NCBI GenBank assembly: GCA_015680685.1
Contig: MNCI01002813.1
Span: 481,075 to 545,074 of the forward strand
DNA from: Gnetum montanum
Taxonomy: Eukaryota > Streptophyta > Gnetopsida > Gnetales > Gnetaceae
Length of the DNA stretch: 64,000 nt
Direction of reading: 5' to 3'
Shown: piece after piece, positions 1 through 10,457 of the stretch
How positions within the stretch are numbered: position 1 is the stretch's first letter
Layout: each line of letters opens with the position of its first letter
Translations under genes and position numbers: made by a program
The notes under the pieces: generated by a model
Database searches by the model: none
What the model was told of the DNA's origin: nothing
Seen by the model: only the letters and a program-made list of their open reading frames with translations

Positions 1-1199
1 AAGTTAATCCCTTTCTTTAGTAAGTGTTGCATGGGGTGTAACTTGTCAGTAAACTTTGCTCTAAACCTTCTAATGAATGGTACCCTACCTTGTAATCCAC
101 ATATTTCTTTAAGATTTGTAGGGGGTTATAGATTAGTGATGGCCTTGACTTTGTCAAGGTTCACTCATATTCCAGCCTTTGATACTACAAACCCTAACAT
201 GCATTCAATTTTCACCCTGAAGACACCTTTTTGGATTGAGGCATAAGTCATGCATTTGGAAACATTTGAGGACTACACCTAGATTATTGGGATGATTAGC
301 AACCACTTTAGACTTGACTGCTATGTCATCCACATAGTCATTTAGTGTTTCTAGGATGTAATCGCTAAAGATATATGTTATGGCTCTTTGGTAGGTTGCT
401 CCAATGTTTTTGAGCTCAAAAGGCATCATGGTATAGCAGTAGGTATCCCATGGGGTCATTAAAGTTGTTGTTAACTGATGCTATGGGTTGATATGAATTT
501 GGTTGTCACTAGAGAAACTTTCCATGAAGGATAATAGAGCATGACCAATCATAGTATCAATGAGTTGATCAATACTTGACAATGGAAATTCATCCTTGAT
601 TGTTGCTTTGTTTAGATCCCAGAAGTTTATACAAATTTGTATTCCTCCCATTTTCTTAGAAACCACAACGATGTTTGACACCCATTCTAAGTAATCAACT
701 GCCCAGATGAAACTAGCCTGATACAACTTAGTGATTTCATTGCTTATAGCTAGTGCAATCTCTGGTTTAACCTTGCAAGCCTTTTGCTTAACTGCTTTCA
801 GACACGGATCTAAGACAATGTTATGCTATATAAGCCTCAAATCTAAACCCAGCATCTTGTTACACAAATACTTCGATGTTATCTTGCAGTATCTTGGATA
901 CATATTTTTGTGTTTGTGAATCTAGAAGGGAGCTAAGTTTTAACATTTTTACTTCCCCCTGGATGTAGTCATAGGCATTTCAATGAGAGGATCCTCAGTC
1001 ACATTCCTGGCCTTTAAATCTAAGGCTTGAACTAGGTGTTTGAGCCAGTCTAGGGATATTTCTAAGGATGCTACCATGCTATCTATAGATAATTTCCAAT
1101 CTATTGACTTTGGATTTAGTTGTCTTGTGAGCTCACCATGTGGACCTGTTAAGGCTAGTGGTGAAGAAAGATCATGATGCATGGCCATTCTTGCTCAAC
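1..1199 (-). pseudogene. D pol: reverse transcriptase N-terminal half (decayed)
   Basis: Translated right to left it shows an RT leader (1188-950), then the palm and fingers region: VDYLEWVSNIVVVSKK and CINFWDLNKA (about 690-600), a degraded SFMESFSSDNQI block near 530, and after a frame change PWDTYCYTMMPFELKN and DYVDDIAVKSK (about 455-310), the YVDD catalytic box being intact. The sequence runs off the left edge before RNase H and integrase. Several substitutions replace usually conserved residues (FRDLNKA to FWDLNKA, MPFGLKN to MPFELKN). A possible splice acceptor (minus-strand ctagtag, AG at 1200-1201) lies just before this block, as expected if RT is joined to protease by splicing in Ogre-type elements. 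Confidence 0.85.
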
Positions 1200-1334
1200 C
1201 TACTAGAATGAGATAAATGTGAAGTCAAGTAATACTTGTTTGTAGCAACAATACATAGCAAACATTTTCAAAATAATAATGAAATATGGATAGTTGGAAT
1301 GATTGTAAACTATGATACAAAGTTTGCAATCTGC

Positions 1335-1625
1335 CAGTTTAAGGTCATAGCGGGCCACCTGGATATAAAAGTACAAAACTGCTAGTTTAAGGTCTTTGCA
1401 GACTGCTAACCTGGTTGAGTTTATAAATTAGAACTATTAGTTTAAGGTCTTTGTGGACCGCTAACAAATTATTTTTGCAAAAGTAAGTTGTATTAGTTTA
1501 AGGTCTTTGCAGACCACTAACTTGGTCAAAACTATAAATCAAAATTTCTTGATTAAGGTCTTTGCAGATTGCTAACATGTTATTCTTGCGAAGGAAAATG
1601 GCTAGTTTAAGGTGGTTCAAGGCTT
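1335..1625. repeat. Left cluster of palindromic AGTTTAAGGTCTTTGCAGACC repeats
   Basis: About six imperfect copies of a roughly 27 bp core starting agtttaaggtc, spaced about 50-57 bp, begin near 1337, 1383, 1438, 1495, 1552 and 1602. Each core holds a short inverted repeat, ggtct-ttgc-agacc, able to form a hairpin. The cluster lies between the RT leader of D and the promoter-like region of the antisense gene. A related cluster lies on the other side of that gene (6571-6915). Confidence 0.8.
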
Positions 1626-1749
1626 TTGGTTAGGCCCACCTTCCATGATGCAAACATTGCTATTACACTATCAGGGACTACTATGCTATACGGGACATCC
1701 CACATTAATTGGGGTGAGAAAATGGCAAGTTCCTTTTCACCATATTGGC

Positions 1750-1757
1750 TATAAATA
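1750..1757 (+). promoter_or_regulatory. TATA box candidate of the antisense gene
   Basis: TATAAATA in the context ggctataaataggggt. It lies 137 bp upstream of an ATG (1887) on the plus strand, opposite to element D. The position suits a core promoter with an untranslated leader of about 100 bases. This is inferred from sequence alone. Confidence 0.5.
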
Positions 1758-3120
1758 GGGGTTTGCCCTTGGTAAACTCATCATTTTTACCATAACCTCA
1801 GAACTCACACCCAGAGCGTAGAGAAGTGGTATTGATAAAGAGAAAAGTAATTCAATGTAGCGACTGAGAAATAATCTGCAATCGAGATGATGGCACCCAA
1901 AAGAAAACACAAGCACCTAGCACTCACCAAAGTGGACAAGGTAAAAGACACCTTGGGGCATCTATTGTAGGCATGTGTCATGGTATGGGAGGAGACTCCA
2001 TCAGCTTGGTAAGTTACTACACTACCTTTTCTCTCTATGCTACTATTATTGTGTCTACTTTTTTTTTTTCATTTTTCATTTCGAAATTTGCATTCTCTGT
2101 TATCGTTTTTGTTGCCATTTTGGCTGTTACACTGCCAGTTTTGTTGATTTGGCTGTGACAATGTATGGATGCTACACTAAGGTTGCATGCAATGTTGACT
2201 AGAATGCCATTGTTGTGGTTGCCTTGTCATAGAGGTCTAGGTGATTCTAGCAACCTAGCATGCGAATAGCATAGCGTGCAACCCTTAGGAGGGTTTGGCC
2301 ATGTGCATGATTTGACAGCGTAACATGTGTCTATGATCGCGTAATGCAAATTGTTTTGTTTGGAAAAAGATTTGTTGAAATGGCTGTAGTGTATTGAATT
2401 ATTTCTTATTTAAAAAAATTTTCATTAATTAATTTTTTTTGCTATGCTATTACCTTCATGGTTCTGCTATGCTACATGTATGGAAAGAGTCATGCTATGT
2501 TGCTTGCTAACAACTAGTCTTGCTATGTTATACATGAATGTCACTCGAACATACTATTAACATTTTCCATTTTGTTATGTAGGGTAATGCTAAGGATGAT
2601 TTTGATCATCGTAGAAATTGTAGGGGTCCTATGTTGCCTAAGCAAACCAATGGCCAACGTTCCTCTACCCTATGCGCATGTGGGGTAGCAAGCGATCTGG
2701 TTCTGGGAAGGTGCACAGGACTTCCTACAATTTCTCCTCCAACAATTTAGTATGATCATTTGGTCATAGTTATCAAAGGAGGTAGTAGCCATAATTATAG
2801 AAACCCTATTTCTTGGGGAAAACTAGGGTATTCTAAAATTTCTGACTGATGGAGCAATTGGGAGCAGGCAGGTAGAAGGATCCAGTCAGCACCCAAAGAA
2901 TTTGAGGCATCTGGCTTGGATCTGGGAAATGCCTAAATATAATTGCTACCATCTATACAACATATTGTTCATTGCTCACCACATAGAAACTTGCTTCCAG
3001 AACCCACCAGGAACCGTTTATTGTGCTAGCGGATGAGTTTTATAAATGTATTTCGCTACATTATGCAATGCATGCTACGCTAGGCCAAAATGTTAACAGT
3101 GTATTTTTGTTACCAAGTTT

Positions 3121-3420
3121 TTCATCAACAAGAATGGACTTCATGGTGATAGTGATGCATTGGCCTTGGCAAAAATGACGTTGTGGGAGTTTTCCTCCTT
3201 CAAGAATATGTGCGTAGGCATGATAGGTCAATGCAGGGGTGAGTACAAAACCTACCCAACCCAGTACTTCTAGTTCTATGATAGATGCAAAGAGTTCGGT
3301 TGGTTGGATGGGGATTGGGCACCCTTTAGGCTGATCACCTTTGAAGATGTGTCAGTGGATCTCCCACCATTCTCGTTGCCATTTAAACCTAGTAACCTAG
3401 ACCATGGATTATTTGCATGT
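3121..3420 (+). pseudogene. Antisense gene, exon block with GLHGDSDALALAKMTLW motif
   Basis: Open frame starting FFINKNGLHGDSDALALAK and running through GWLDGDWAPFRLITFEDVSV and LPPFSLPFKPSNLDHGLF, with one TAG after YPTQYF. The gtgagt at 3239 is not needed as a donor because the frame continues. The following 90 bases are T-rich with an acceptor-like ctacaacag at 3506, so an intron of about 85 bases is likely. The amphipathic, tryptophan-rich character resembles the plant mobile-domain and retrotransposon ORF-1 type of protein, but that is only an impression. Confidence 0.5.
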
Positions 3421-3506
3421 TCGAGTGTTGTTCCTATTTTTCTTCTGCTTATCTGTTTTGTTTGAGTTTTTTTTTTACATTTTTCCTTTCATAAACTACT
3501 ACAACA

Positions 3507-4180
3507 GAAAATAAATCCCTGGAGGTGATAGTGATCACCTCTAGGCATAATGAGGCTAACATTTACTTCAACTATAGGGAGGTGGATGAGACCCAATGCT
3601 GGCTCTGCAACAGGGCCCCAGAATCACTCACCAAACACCTTCAAGATGCTGGGCTCATGGAATTGTTCTTGGTTGTGAACCCAAGAATCCCTACTGCTGA
3701 GATGCTTACCCTAGTGGACTCCTTTTCTAAAAAAGTAGATCACTTTTGCACACATGTGCATGATGTGCTGGTGGTCCTCGAGATCAATGACCAACTATTT
3801 GCGGATCTCTTCAGTGTCCCTGCTGATGGTCTCCCCATGGGAGCAAAGACCAAAAAGGAGGCAAACCATCAAGGGATATTGAGGAGTGGCTAGGGGCAGA
3901 GAAAGGATGAAAGGGGATCCCTATCAAAGTGGCTACATTGAAAGTGGCCAAAATGGTTTACCCCATCTTCCGTGCCCATGCTTTTCCCAAGATACTCTTC
4001 CAAGGCAAAATCATTGGGATTGAGCAAGCTTGGGTAATGAGGGAGGCCATGAAAGAGGAGGCCCATTACAATTGGACTAGGCATCTTTGCAAAGGTTTGC
4101 AAGCTAAAATGGTCAAGCTTCATAAGAAGCCTAAATCCCATTTCAATGTGCATCATGTCTTCCTTGTAGCTTGCTTGTGA
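3507..4180 (+). pseudogene. Antisense gene, main conserved exon block
   Basis: The frame from 3507 to 3893 holds TSRHNEANIYFNYREVDETQ, a CWLCNRAP cysteine pair, and a leucine-rich stretch ending NDQLFADLFSVPADGLPMG. After one TAG, a second frame (about 3929-4180) reads KVAKMVYPIFRAHAFPKILF then QAWVMREAMKEEAHYNWTRH and a basic HKKPKSHFNVHH tail. The sequence is clearly coding-like, with few stops over 600 bases. Family unknown; a plant mobile-domain relative is one possibility. Confidence 0.55.
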
Positions 4181-4637
4181 TGCTTCACAGAATTCTTAGT
4201 AGTCTGTGAGAATGGAGTCTAGGTGATGCAAGACTGTAACCAGATTTCCAAACCATGGATATGCCAAGTCTTTTGCACCACCTGAGCCCAGGATCCCCCA
4301 GAAGCTATTAGGGAGTCATTTTCAAGGATGACTAGGGATCCGATGGCCTAAAATTTTTGTGGCCAGGATAGCGTTGGAGAGGTACCCCCTACTACTAAGT
4401 CATGAAAAAAAAGGTCTCATCCAATTTAGGAGCCTCCTTGTATGGACAAAGAAGGGGGGCAGAAACTACGGCTTAAGCTACATAGGATACAACCTCCCAT
4501 TGGTAAATGCTTTTTCCTTTTTTATTTGTTTCTTTGTTTGTTTGGTTAATGCTTGCTATGCTATGCTATGCCAAGTAGCATAGCACAATGAAACATTTGT
4601 CTTAAGTTAATTTGCTTTTGTCTAATGTGAACATGCT

Positions 4638-5120
4638 TTGTTACCAAAGGAAGAAGAGGAAGAGGAAGAAGGAGAAGAGGTGACAGCCCCCAAGATGGAG
4701 GTGGCTAATAAAGGTGCAGGGGTCCTAGCCATAGGGGAAAGGGTCCCGATTAAGAGAGAAGGAGCTCCTGCCATAAAGGAAGGAACTCCTGTGGACAATG
4801 AAAATGCTCCTGCTGACAAGGAGGAATTTTCTATTAATGAGGAGGAATCCCTTATTGATGAGGCGGATGCTTGCCCCACAAAAAGAAGGGCCCAAGTGAA
4901 TAAAGAAGAGGCCCTTATTAGCCAGGAAGGGACCTATGTTGATGATCCCTTTGCTGAACATAATTTAGTGCCAGAGGAGTAGATGGATGAAGAGGGTGCT
5001 GTCATGGTGTTAAGCTAGCAAGAAGGAGAGGGGCTACAACTAGATGCTGGTGAGTTTGACCACATATTCAATAATATGTTGATGGATAACCCCCTTGCTA
5101 TCACCCTTGAGGGTTTGTTG
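4638..5120 (+). pseudogene. Antisense gene, acidic repeat exon
   Basis: Encodes an acidic, low-complexity segment: a run EEEEEEEGEEVTAPK followed by about eight short repeats built on the pattern (A/P)-x-(K/N)-E-(E/G), ending FAEHNLVPEE at 4982. After one TAG it continues MDEEGAVMV and FDHIFNNMLMDNPLAITLEG. It follows a T-rich intron-like stretch (about 4505-4635) holding the CTATGCTATGC motif. Likely a disordered linker. Confidence 0.5.
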
Positions 5121-5205
5121 GGTAGGAGCCTTTACACTATCATTTTCTTTACTCATCAGCTTTATTATAGCCCTCTCGATTATACCTAACACAGTTTTCT
5201 TACGT

Positions 5206-6281
5206 AGCAGATACCACAGTTGTCACTCCAGGCCTTTCTTTGATCCACCTACAACCATGGGTTGAGACCCCTGATAAACTTATGTTCATGAAGAGGGTGG
5301 TCGATGATATGATCGACTATCTCAAGCAGATCAATCCAGAAGTGGGTAAGTGAAGTAGCTACGCTAGACTTTCTAAGTTGCTCAACTTTGCTATGCTACT
5401 GTGACTAATGCATTTTTTATGTGTGGTTGATAGCTTCTTAGCTTAAGTGGGACCTGAAACAAGTAGTGAAGATCAACTTCATGCCTACATTCCCACAAGA
5501 AGTGACCAAGGTGCCTCGTCGCATATACGACAAGGCTAGCGAATGTGTGTTGTACTTAGTATGCTCCATGTGGGAGTGTAGGTGTGTGAATGAAGACATG
5601 TGAAAATAGGTCTAGAAGCTTGAGAAGGAGAAGGCCAACCTGACTACCAAGGTGGGAGACCTCCACTCCAGAAATGAGTTTCTATTAGCCCGTGATACCA
5701 ATGATGGCAATTGGCATACTATCGTCATTGATTATGCAAAATATTGGATGGCCATGCAGCATAACGAGGCCACACAGCAGCGAATGCAGATGGACTTGTT
5801 GGCCTAGGAGAACTAGGATTGGAAAGATTATAGCATGAGAGTTTATGAGTGGGGGAAGTCCCAGAAAAACCACAAGCACATGTATAAAATGGAATGTGCC
5901 ACCTACAGTAAACGATACCAGGATGCTTTAGTGAAGTTGTATACTCATGAAGCATTCCTGGATGCCATTGGTGCTTTAGAGACTTACAAAAAGTTCATGC
6001 AACAAGTGACAGTTAGTGAATCCCCTAAGTGGGAAGTGAGCCTTTCCACAAGTGAGACCACCACTTCCTCCTTTTCTCTAGGACTACCTAGATGGATGGT
6101 TGTTGAAAAGGAGAAAGTTGTAGTAGACGCTAACTTGGGCAATAGGTACTGGGTGGATATTATAGAGGAGGAGGTCTGGCAATACCTCGGGATTGGTTTG
6201 GATCACATTCCTCCTACGATAGATGTGGGGCCATCATGGGTTAGTCACTTTCTTGTAATGCAACTATTTATTTTATTCTAG
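5206..6281 (+). pseudogene. Antisense gene, C-terminal helical exons
   Basis: First part 5206-5345 reads LMFMKRVVDDMIDYLKQINPE, then donor gtaagtg, a roughly 90 base intron ending ttgatag, then 5434 onward: LKWDLKQVVKINFMPTFP, a heptad-like KLEKEKANLTTKVGDL segment, and from 5835 an open frame of 148 codons containing KNHKHMYKMECATYSKRYQD and VDIIEEEVWQYLGIGLDHIP. Stops between 5600 and 5835 are all TAG. A further acidic block (about 6325-6420) made of a repeated gatgtagaggaag unit may be the last exon. Coiled-coil or scaffold protein is the most that can be said. Confidence 0.5.
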
Positions 6282-6420
6282 CTTTTAATGCAACTATAGC
6301 TGACTACATTTTTTTATGATGCAGATTCTGGATGAAGAAGTAGGGCCCTATGAGGGAAGGAATAATGATGTAGAGGAAGGTGATGCAGGGGAAGATGATG
6401 TAGAGGAAGATGATGTATGA

Positions 6421-6570
6421 TAGTAAGGGATCTTATTGTGTATTTTTTGCAGGAATATTACAAACATTATTTAATTGGAACTTTGAATGAAAAATGAATT
6501 ATGAAAAGATTTGATTTATCTTAGCTTGCATATTGCCTATGTGCTCGATTTTTATCATTTTTTGTCTTAG
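6421..6570. other. AT-rich spacer after the antisense gene
   Basis: No coding signal. It contains ttgcaggaat and an A-rich stretch ending gaaaaatgaattatgaaaag that could be the 3' untranslated end of the antisense gene; no clear polyadenylation site was found. Confidence 0.4.
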
Positions 6571-6915
6571 TTCTAGGCCATTTTGGGCCATGATCAAGTG
6601 ATAAGAAAGAGGAATTATTTTATTTTTTGTCTTTTTGAATAGCTAATTTTAGGCCTTGGTGGGTTGTAATGGGATGATGCAGATGGAATACTTTGCTAGT
6701 TTTAGGCCTTAGCAGGCTATAACGTAATGTGAATGAAGGGGTTTTGATAGTTTTAGGCCTTAGTAGGCCATAACAGGATGTGGTTGGAAGATTTTGCCAG
6801 TTTTAAGCCTTAGCAGGCCATGTGTAGTTTTAGGCCATTTCAGGCCATAAGGGGATGTAGTTTTAGGCCAATTCAGGCCATCGCTAGTTTTAGGCCATTT
6901 CGAGTCGTAAGACGA
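6571..6915. repeat. Right cluster of palindromic AGTTTTAGGCCTTAGCAGGCC repeats
   Basis: Seven or eight copies of agttttaggcc-(ttagc/atttc)-aggccat, starting near 6571, 6649, 6697, 6747, 6798, 6825, 6856 and 6884. Each contains the inverted pair ggcct...aggcc. The core aligns with the left cluster (agttta-gg-c-tt-gcag-cc), so the two are one family in the same orientation about 5 kb apart, bracketing the antisense gene. Confidence 0.8.
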
Positions 6916-7059
6916 TGTAAATTGATGTGAATAATTTAAAAGGAATTAGTTAGGCACCTAGTGTAGATGGATGAATAAGAGATGAATGTACAATGGATGT
7001 TAACTGGGTAGGAAGCTGCAGAGTTGCTACGCTATACGCAACTGCTTTCTGACCCATCA

Positions 7060-7860
7060 TGGATTTGGTGAGATGTATGGCCAAGAAGCTTTACTATGGC
7101 ATTCATCTACATTGTTGTCTTCTACTTGGAAAGGCAACTCAGCTCACACATTTTCATTTTCTGAGCTGGCATGTTGGGCCAACTCTTTTGCTAAACAATT
7201 AGTATCGATGGAGATAGGCCCCTCGTTCTCAGAGGTTATGACCTCTGAACCCTACTCCATATTTACATTATTTATTGCTTGCATTGCCACCTTGTTACCA
7301 TGGATCACCACCTCCCTGCCTGCATAGGGTGGATGGATTTCCTGGTGTATGGGTGAAGAGATGGCCCTAAGTTGGACTAACCACGACCTCCCTAGGATCA
7401 GGTTAAACTTAGGCATCTCTTCCACCATGATAAATGTTGCATTTGTGGGGAACTAGTCCCCTACCACAAAGTCAATGTGGACAGTGCATTTCACCATGAT
7501 GCATGCCCTGTTGAATGAAATCAAGCATGACATTGTCGTGGGTTTGATTTGAGCTACTAAACCCAATTTATCCACAATGGGGAATGGGATGATGTTCGTA
7601 GTAGCCCTGTCATCAACGTGTACCCTTCAGATCTTATGTTGGCTAACCCAAATTGTGATTTATAGAGGCATTGTCATCACCTAACCCTTTTTAGGGTCTT
7701 CCCTAATGGAATTGTCATAGAATGTCAATTGTGATGGCTACGGTTCTTTAGGCATAGAAGGATGCATAACTAAGTAAATTTCTTTCTCTTCTGCTGGCAT
7801 GTTCTCATCAACTGGTATTATCATTTACATGCGAACCAGAGCCTCATGGTGTGCAGTGGA
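7060..7860 (-). pseudogene. D pol: aspartic protease region
   Basis: Right to left the frame gives KFNLILGRSWL (about 7380-7410), the conserved C-terminal ILGR-W motif of retroviral-type aspartic proteases, preceded by VHVDDRATTNIIP (about 7585-7620), which stands where D-S/T-G followed by a NIIP motif is expected; the glycine of the catalytic triad is lost. The frame continues past the protease core to about 7060 as an acidic tail. Stops are TAG/TAA. The next pol domain (RT) starts 6 kb further on. Confidence 0.75.
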
Positions 7861-7885
7861 AGTCATTATTATGCAAACCAGAGCC

Positions 7886-8518
7886 TCATGACCCCACATC
7901 ATTAGCATTGAGTAGGTCCTTGTAAACATGCAGAGATTGATTTTTAGGATAGATAGGATTACTTTCATCTAGCACCAACTTCCCCTGATTAATCATCCAC
8001 TGAATGTCATCTTTTAGGGCTAAAAAGTAATCCGTGTCATGACCATAGAGTTGGTGGTAATCACAGAATGGTTCTTGCCTAAAATTCTTAGGAATTGGTA
8101 GCTCATTGGGCAAAGGAAAGGAGGGGTTCCTAAGGAGCTCACAGTACTGTTGATGCTTTTTGGCTGCCTCCTCTAACATCTACTTGTGTTGAATGTACCC
8201 TACACCCAGTAATTTCTTTAAAAGTTTTGAAGGCTTGATGGGCAATGGGGAGTAGTTAGAGTGATCTTTACGCTCAAAGTCAGGCTTAGGTGGGGTGGGT
8301 GCTTTGGGTGTTGAGGTGGAGGCTTGAGTAGCATTGTTTGGTGTAGGTGTAGGGTTAGTCGGTGTTGTAATCACCTTTTTGTTATTTTTGTTCTTGGCCT
8401 TGGCCTTGTTTGCCACGGTGGCCACTGTGGGTGTTGTAGCCTTTCCCTTCTCTTTGTCCTTTTTTGGAAACATGTTCTTATATGCAACATGGGATGGGTC
8501 TTTACTTTCCTTGACCAC
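7886..8518 (-). pseudogene. D gag C-terminal part with zinc-knuckle-like region
   Basis: Two frames joined by a single TAG at 8180. The upstream one is a lysine/threonine/proline-rich linker with NKAKAKNKNNKKV. The downstream one carries FCDYHQLYGHDTDYFLALKD (about 8010-8070), the Tat-type knuckle position, followed by IQWMINQGKL. In relatives the last metal ligand is Cys; here it appears as Phe. Nucleocapsid role in the parent element. Confidence 0.75.
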
Positions 8519-8552
8519 ATCTTGTATGCTCTTGGTCTAGGCAAAAGCCTAG

Positions 8553-8972
8553 CTAATAGTTCGTGGACTTAATGAAGTCGTTCGCTACACCCTTAAAGAT
8601 GGCCAGCAGTTGGGCCTCCGCTATAGGCTCGTGGATCTCATTAAGGGTAGCACTCCATAGTTGTATGAATTTTTGGACTGGTTCTAGGGGATCTTGCTTC
8701 ATACTCATTAACTGATCCAATGTAACCTCTAGTCTCAAGTTATACTTGAAATAAGTTATGAATTGACTTAGCAGCTCCTCTAGGGTTGAGATAGAAGAGT
8801 GTGGGAGCACGCGATACCAGTCCAAGGCCTTGCCCATTAGAGATAGCAAATATGTAGATGATTGTATGTAGCCACTATTGAAAAATAAGGTTTTCAGATC
8901 TAAATGTAACAAGATGCATGTTGGGATCACCCTCCCCATTGTACTTTGTGAAGTGGGGGAGTGGCATCCCAA
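8553..8972 (-). pseudogene. D gag core (capsid-like)
   Basis: A 139-codon frame with the gag hallmark LMGKALDWYRVLPHSSISTL followed by LLSQFITYFKYNL, LMSMKQDPLEPVQKFIQLW and EAQLLAIFKGV. The small-G-x-A-x-x-WY...L pattern and the following helices are diagnostic of the retrotransposon gag domain. A proline- and threonine-rich gag N-terminus extends right to about 9800 in broken frames. Confidence 0.8.
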
Positions 8973-9800
8973 GGGGTAATGTTAGCATGAGGACTACCAG
9001 GTTGATGGGATCGTCATGGTAGAAATCCATGACTTGTAGCATGTTAGAACTAGTAGATTTAATGTGTTTAACCCTTTAGTAAGGGTCTAGATAAGTTGAA
9101 AGGCTTGATCCAAACTCGAGGATAATGCAAATGGTTGGAGAGTTACGGGGCTAGCCACCATTGTTGGCATGGTAGGGATAGTAGCCTAGTTCATAGGCAG
9201 TGCCATTGGGGTGGCCCCTACGAGGGGTGCTGCTAGTGTTGTCCACCACCCAGTGGGTGGGGCTATTGAAGTAGATACTGGTGGTGGTGCCATGGATTAT
9301 ATTTCTTAGGTGATTGATGGGGTAGAATAGAGTCCCGCACTTGGTTGTACTATTTGCGGGACTTGGTACATTTGATGGCAAGCATAGTGAGACATTTGCA
9401 AAGGTTGTGAAGCAAGAGGGAAAATAAATGGGATCCACCACATGGTTGGGGGTGTGCCCACCAATAATGGTGGAATAGGTGTAGATGTTTGAATGGGTGT
9501 GGAAACCATATGGAACTGTGATGTAGGTACTGTGTGGATGTAAGGCAGGGTAGCCATGATCTGTGCATGGTACGAAGAAGGAATGGATTGGGGAACAGAT
9601 TGCATGGGGTAGCACCTAGAAACAAGATGGAGGGATAGGTGTGTTGATACACAGAGGACATGGCATGGCTACCCATAGCTAATGAAACTATAGGTTGCGA
9701 TAGTGCGGACGTGATCATGAAGGGAGCGATGGTGAATAGCAGGTTTGACCAGAAGGATGGGGAAGGAGGGATGGTTATAGGGTTAGTCTGATCCCCATCC
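8973..9800 (-). pseudogene. D gag N-terminal proline-rich region
   Basis: Broken open frames (best 9306-9605) encode a P/T/S/M/Q-rich low-complexity segment with repeats of PPT, TPIP and QPL. This composition is common upstream of the gag core in Tat elements. Overlapping alternative frames here are shadows. No start codon can be assigned. Confidence 0.55.
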
Positions 9801-10457
9801 TAAAATTGGAAATCTAGGTGTTCTTTCCCATCTCGAAATGCCTCATTGTAGTGAGATGCCATGTCTCATGGCTCCCTAGGGCTAGTTTTTTTCATTAGCT
9901 GATCTAAGATCAACTGATACATTTGTGTCAGGGGAATAGAAATGCCAAGAGTGGGAATAAATTCCCTCCTATTACAGTAAATGAACTCAAAGCCACATTT
10001 TTCCTTGAGGTCTTGTGCATCTAAGGGTAGATTTTCCTAGACCTAGTGTAGAGACAGTTGTAGAGTTTGATTTGTTATGCCAAGCTCTCAAGTGATCAAT
10101 TTTGGATCTTGAGAGATTGGTGCAACTCTCACACTGGGTTGAGTGGTTGCTCGGCATTTGTGATGCCCTGAACCAAAAAAGGGACCTCAACATTAGAGGT
10201 AGCAAGAACAGTGATTGAGGAGATCATTTTTATGAGGCTGAAAATGGTTTGCAAACGAGAAAAACAAAGAGATCAAGTGGCAATCGGAGGCTTTCTATCC
10301 TACAAGGTTCCAAAGGAACTATTGATGTGACTAGCCTGTACCACACATAGCATAATTAGCTACAAGGGTGTCATGTTTATGTTGGTAGGTAATGGGGTAT
10401 AGAGAGCATGCAGGACTACCTATGGGACACCAAAGCCCTCTTTCTAGCACCAAAAAC
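9801..10457 (-). other. D leader between primer site and gag
   Basis: Leader sequence with no good frame. Next to the LTR, on the minus strand, lies gtttttggtgctagaaagag (10438-10457), where the primer-binding site must be; it has the TTTGG-x-GC form seen in Tat elements that use a tRNA-Arg-type primer, but is too decayed for a firm match. Confidence 0.5.

Larger units (their letters stand above)
1887..6420 (+). pseudogene. Antisense intron-containing gene inside D (unknown function)
   Basis: A gene-like unit opposite to D, between its RT and protease. It starts with a short basic peptide MMAPKRKHKHLALTK at 1887. Further open blocks, separated by AT-rich stretches with splice-like ends, are at about 2582-2750, 3121-3420, 3507-4180, 4638-5120, 5206-5345, 5434-6260 and 6325-6420. 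Visible junctions include an acceptor ttatgtag before 2582, an acceptor ctacaacag before 3507, a donor ggtaagtg at 5345 and an acceptor ttgatag before 5434. Coding blocks carry occasional stops, mostly TAG. Antisense additional ORFs are known from Tat elements such as Grande, usually near the 3' LTR; here it lies in the PR-RT interval. I do not recognise its function. Exon borders are approximate. Confidence 0.6.

Noticed and set aside
1260-6950. Independent LTR element or DNA transposon as carrier of the antisense gene
   Set aside because: No LTR pair, terminal inverted repeat or target duplication was found at either edge, though decay could hide them.
9151-9718. Three overlapping minus-strand frames at 9.15-9.72 kb
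   Set aside because: Only one can be the gag N-terminus; the proline-rich 9306-9605 frame suits best, the others are shadows.
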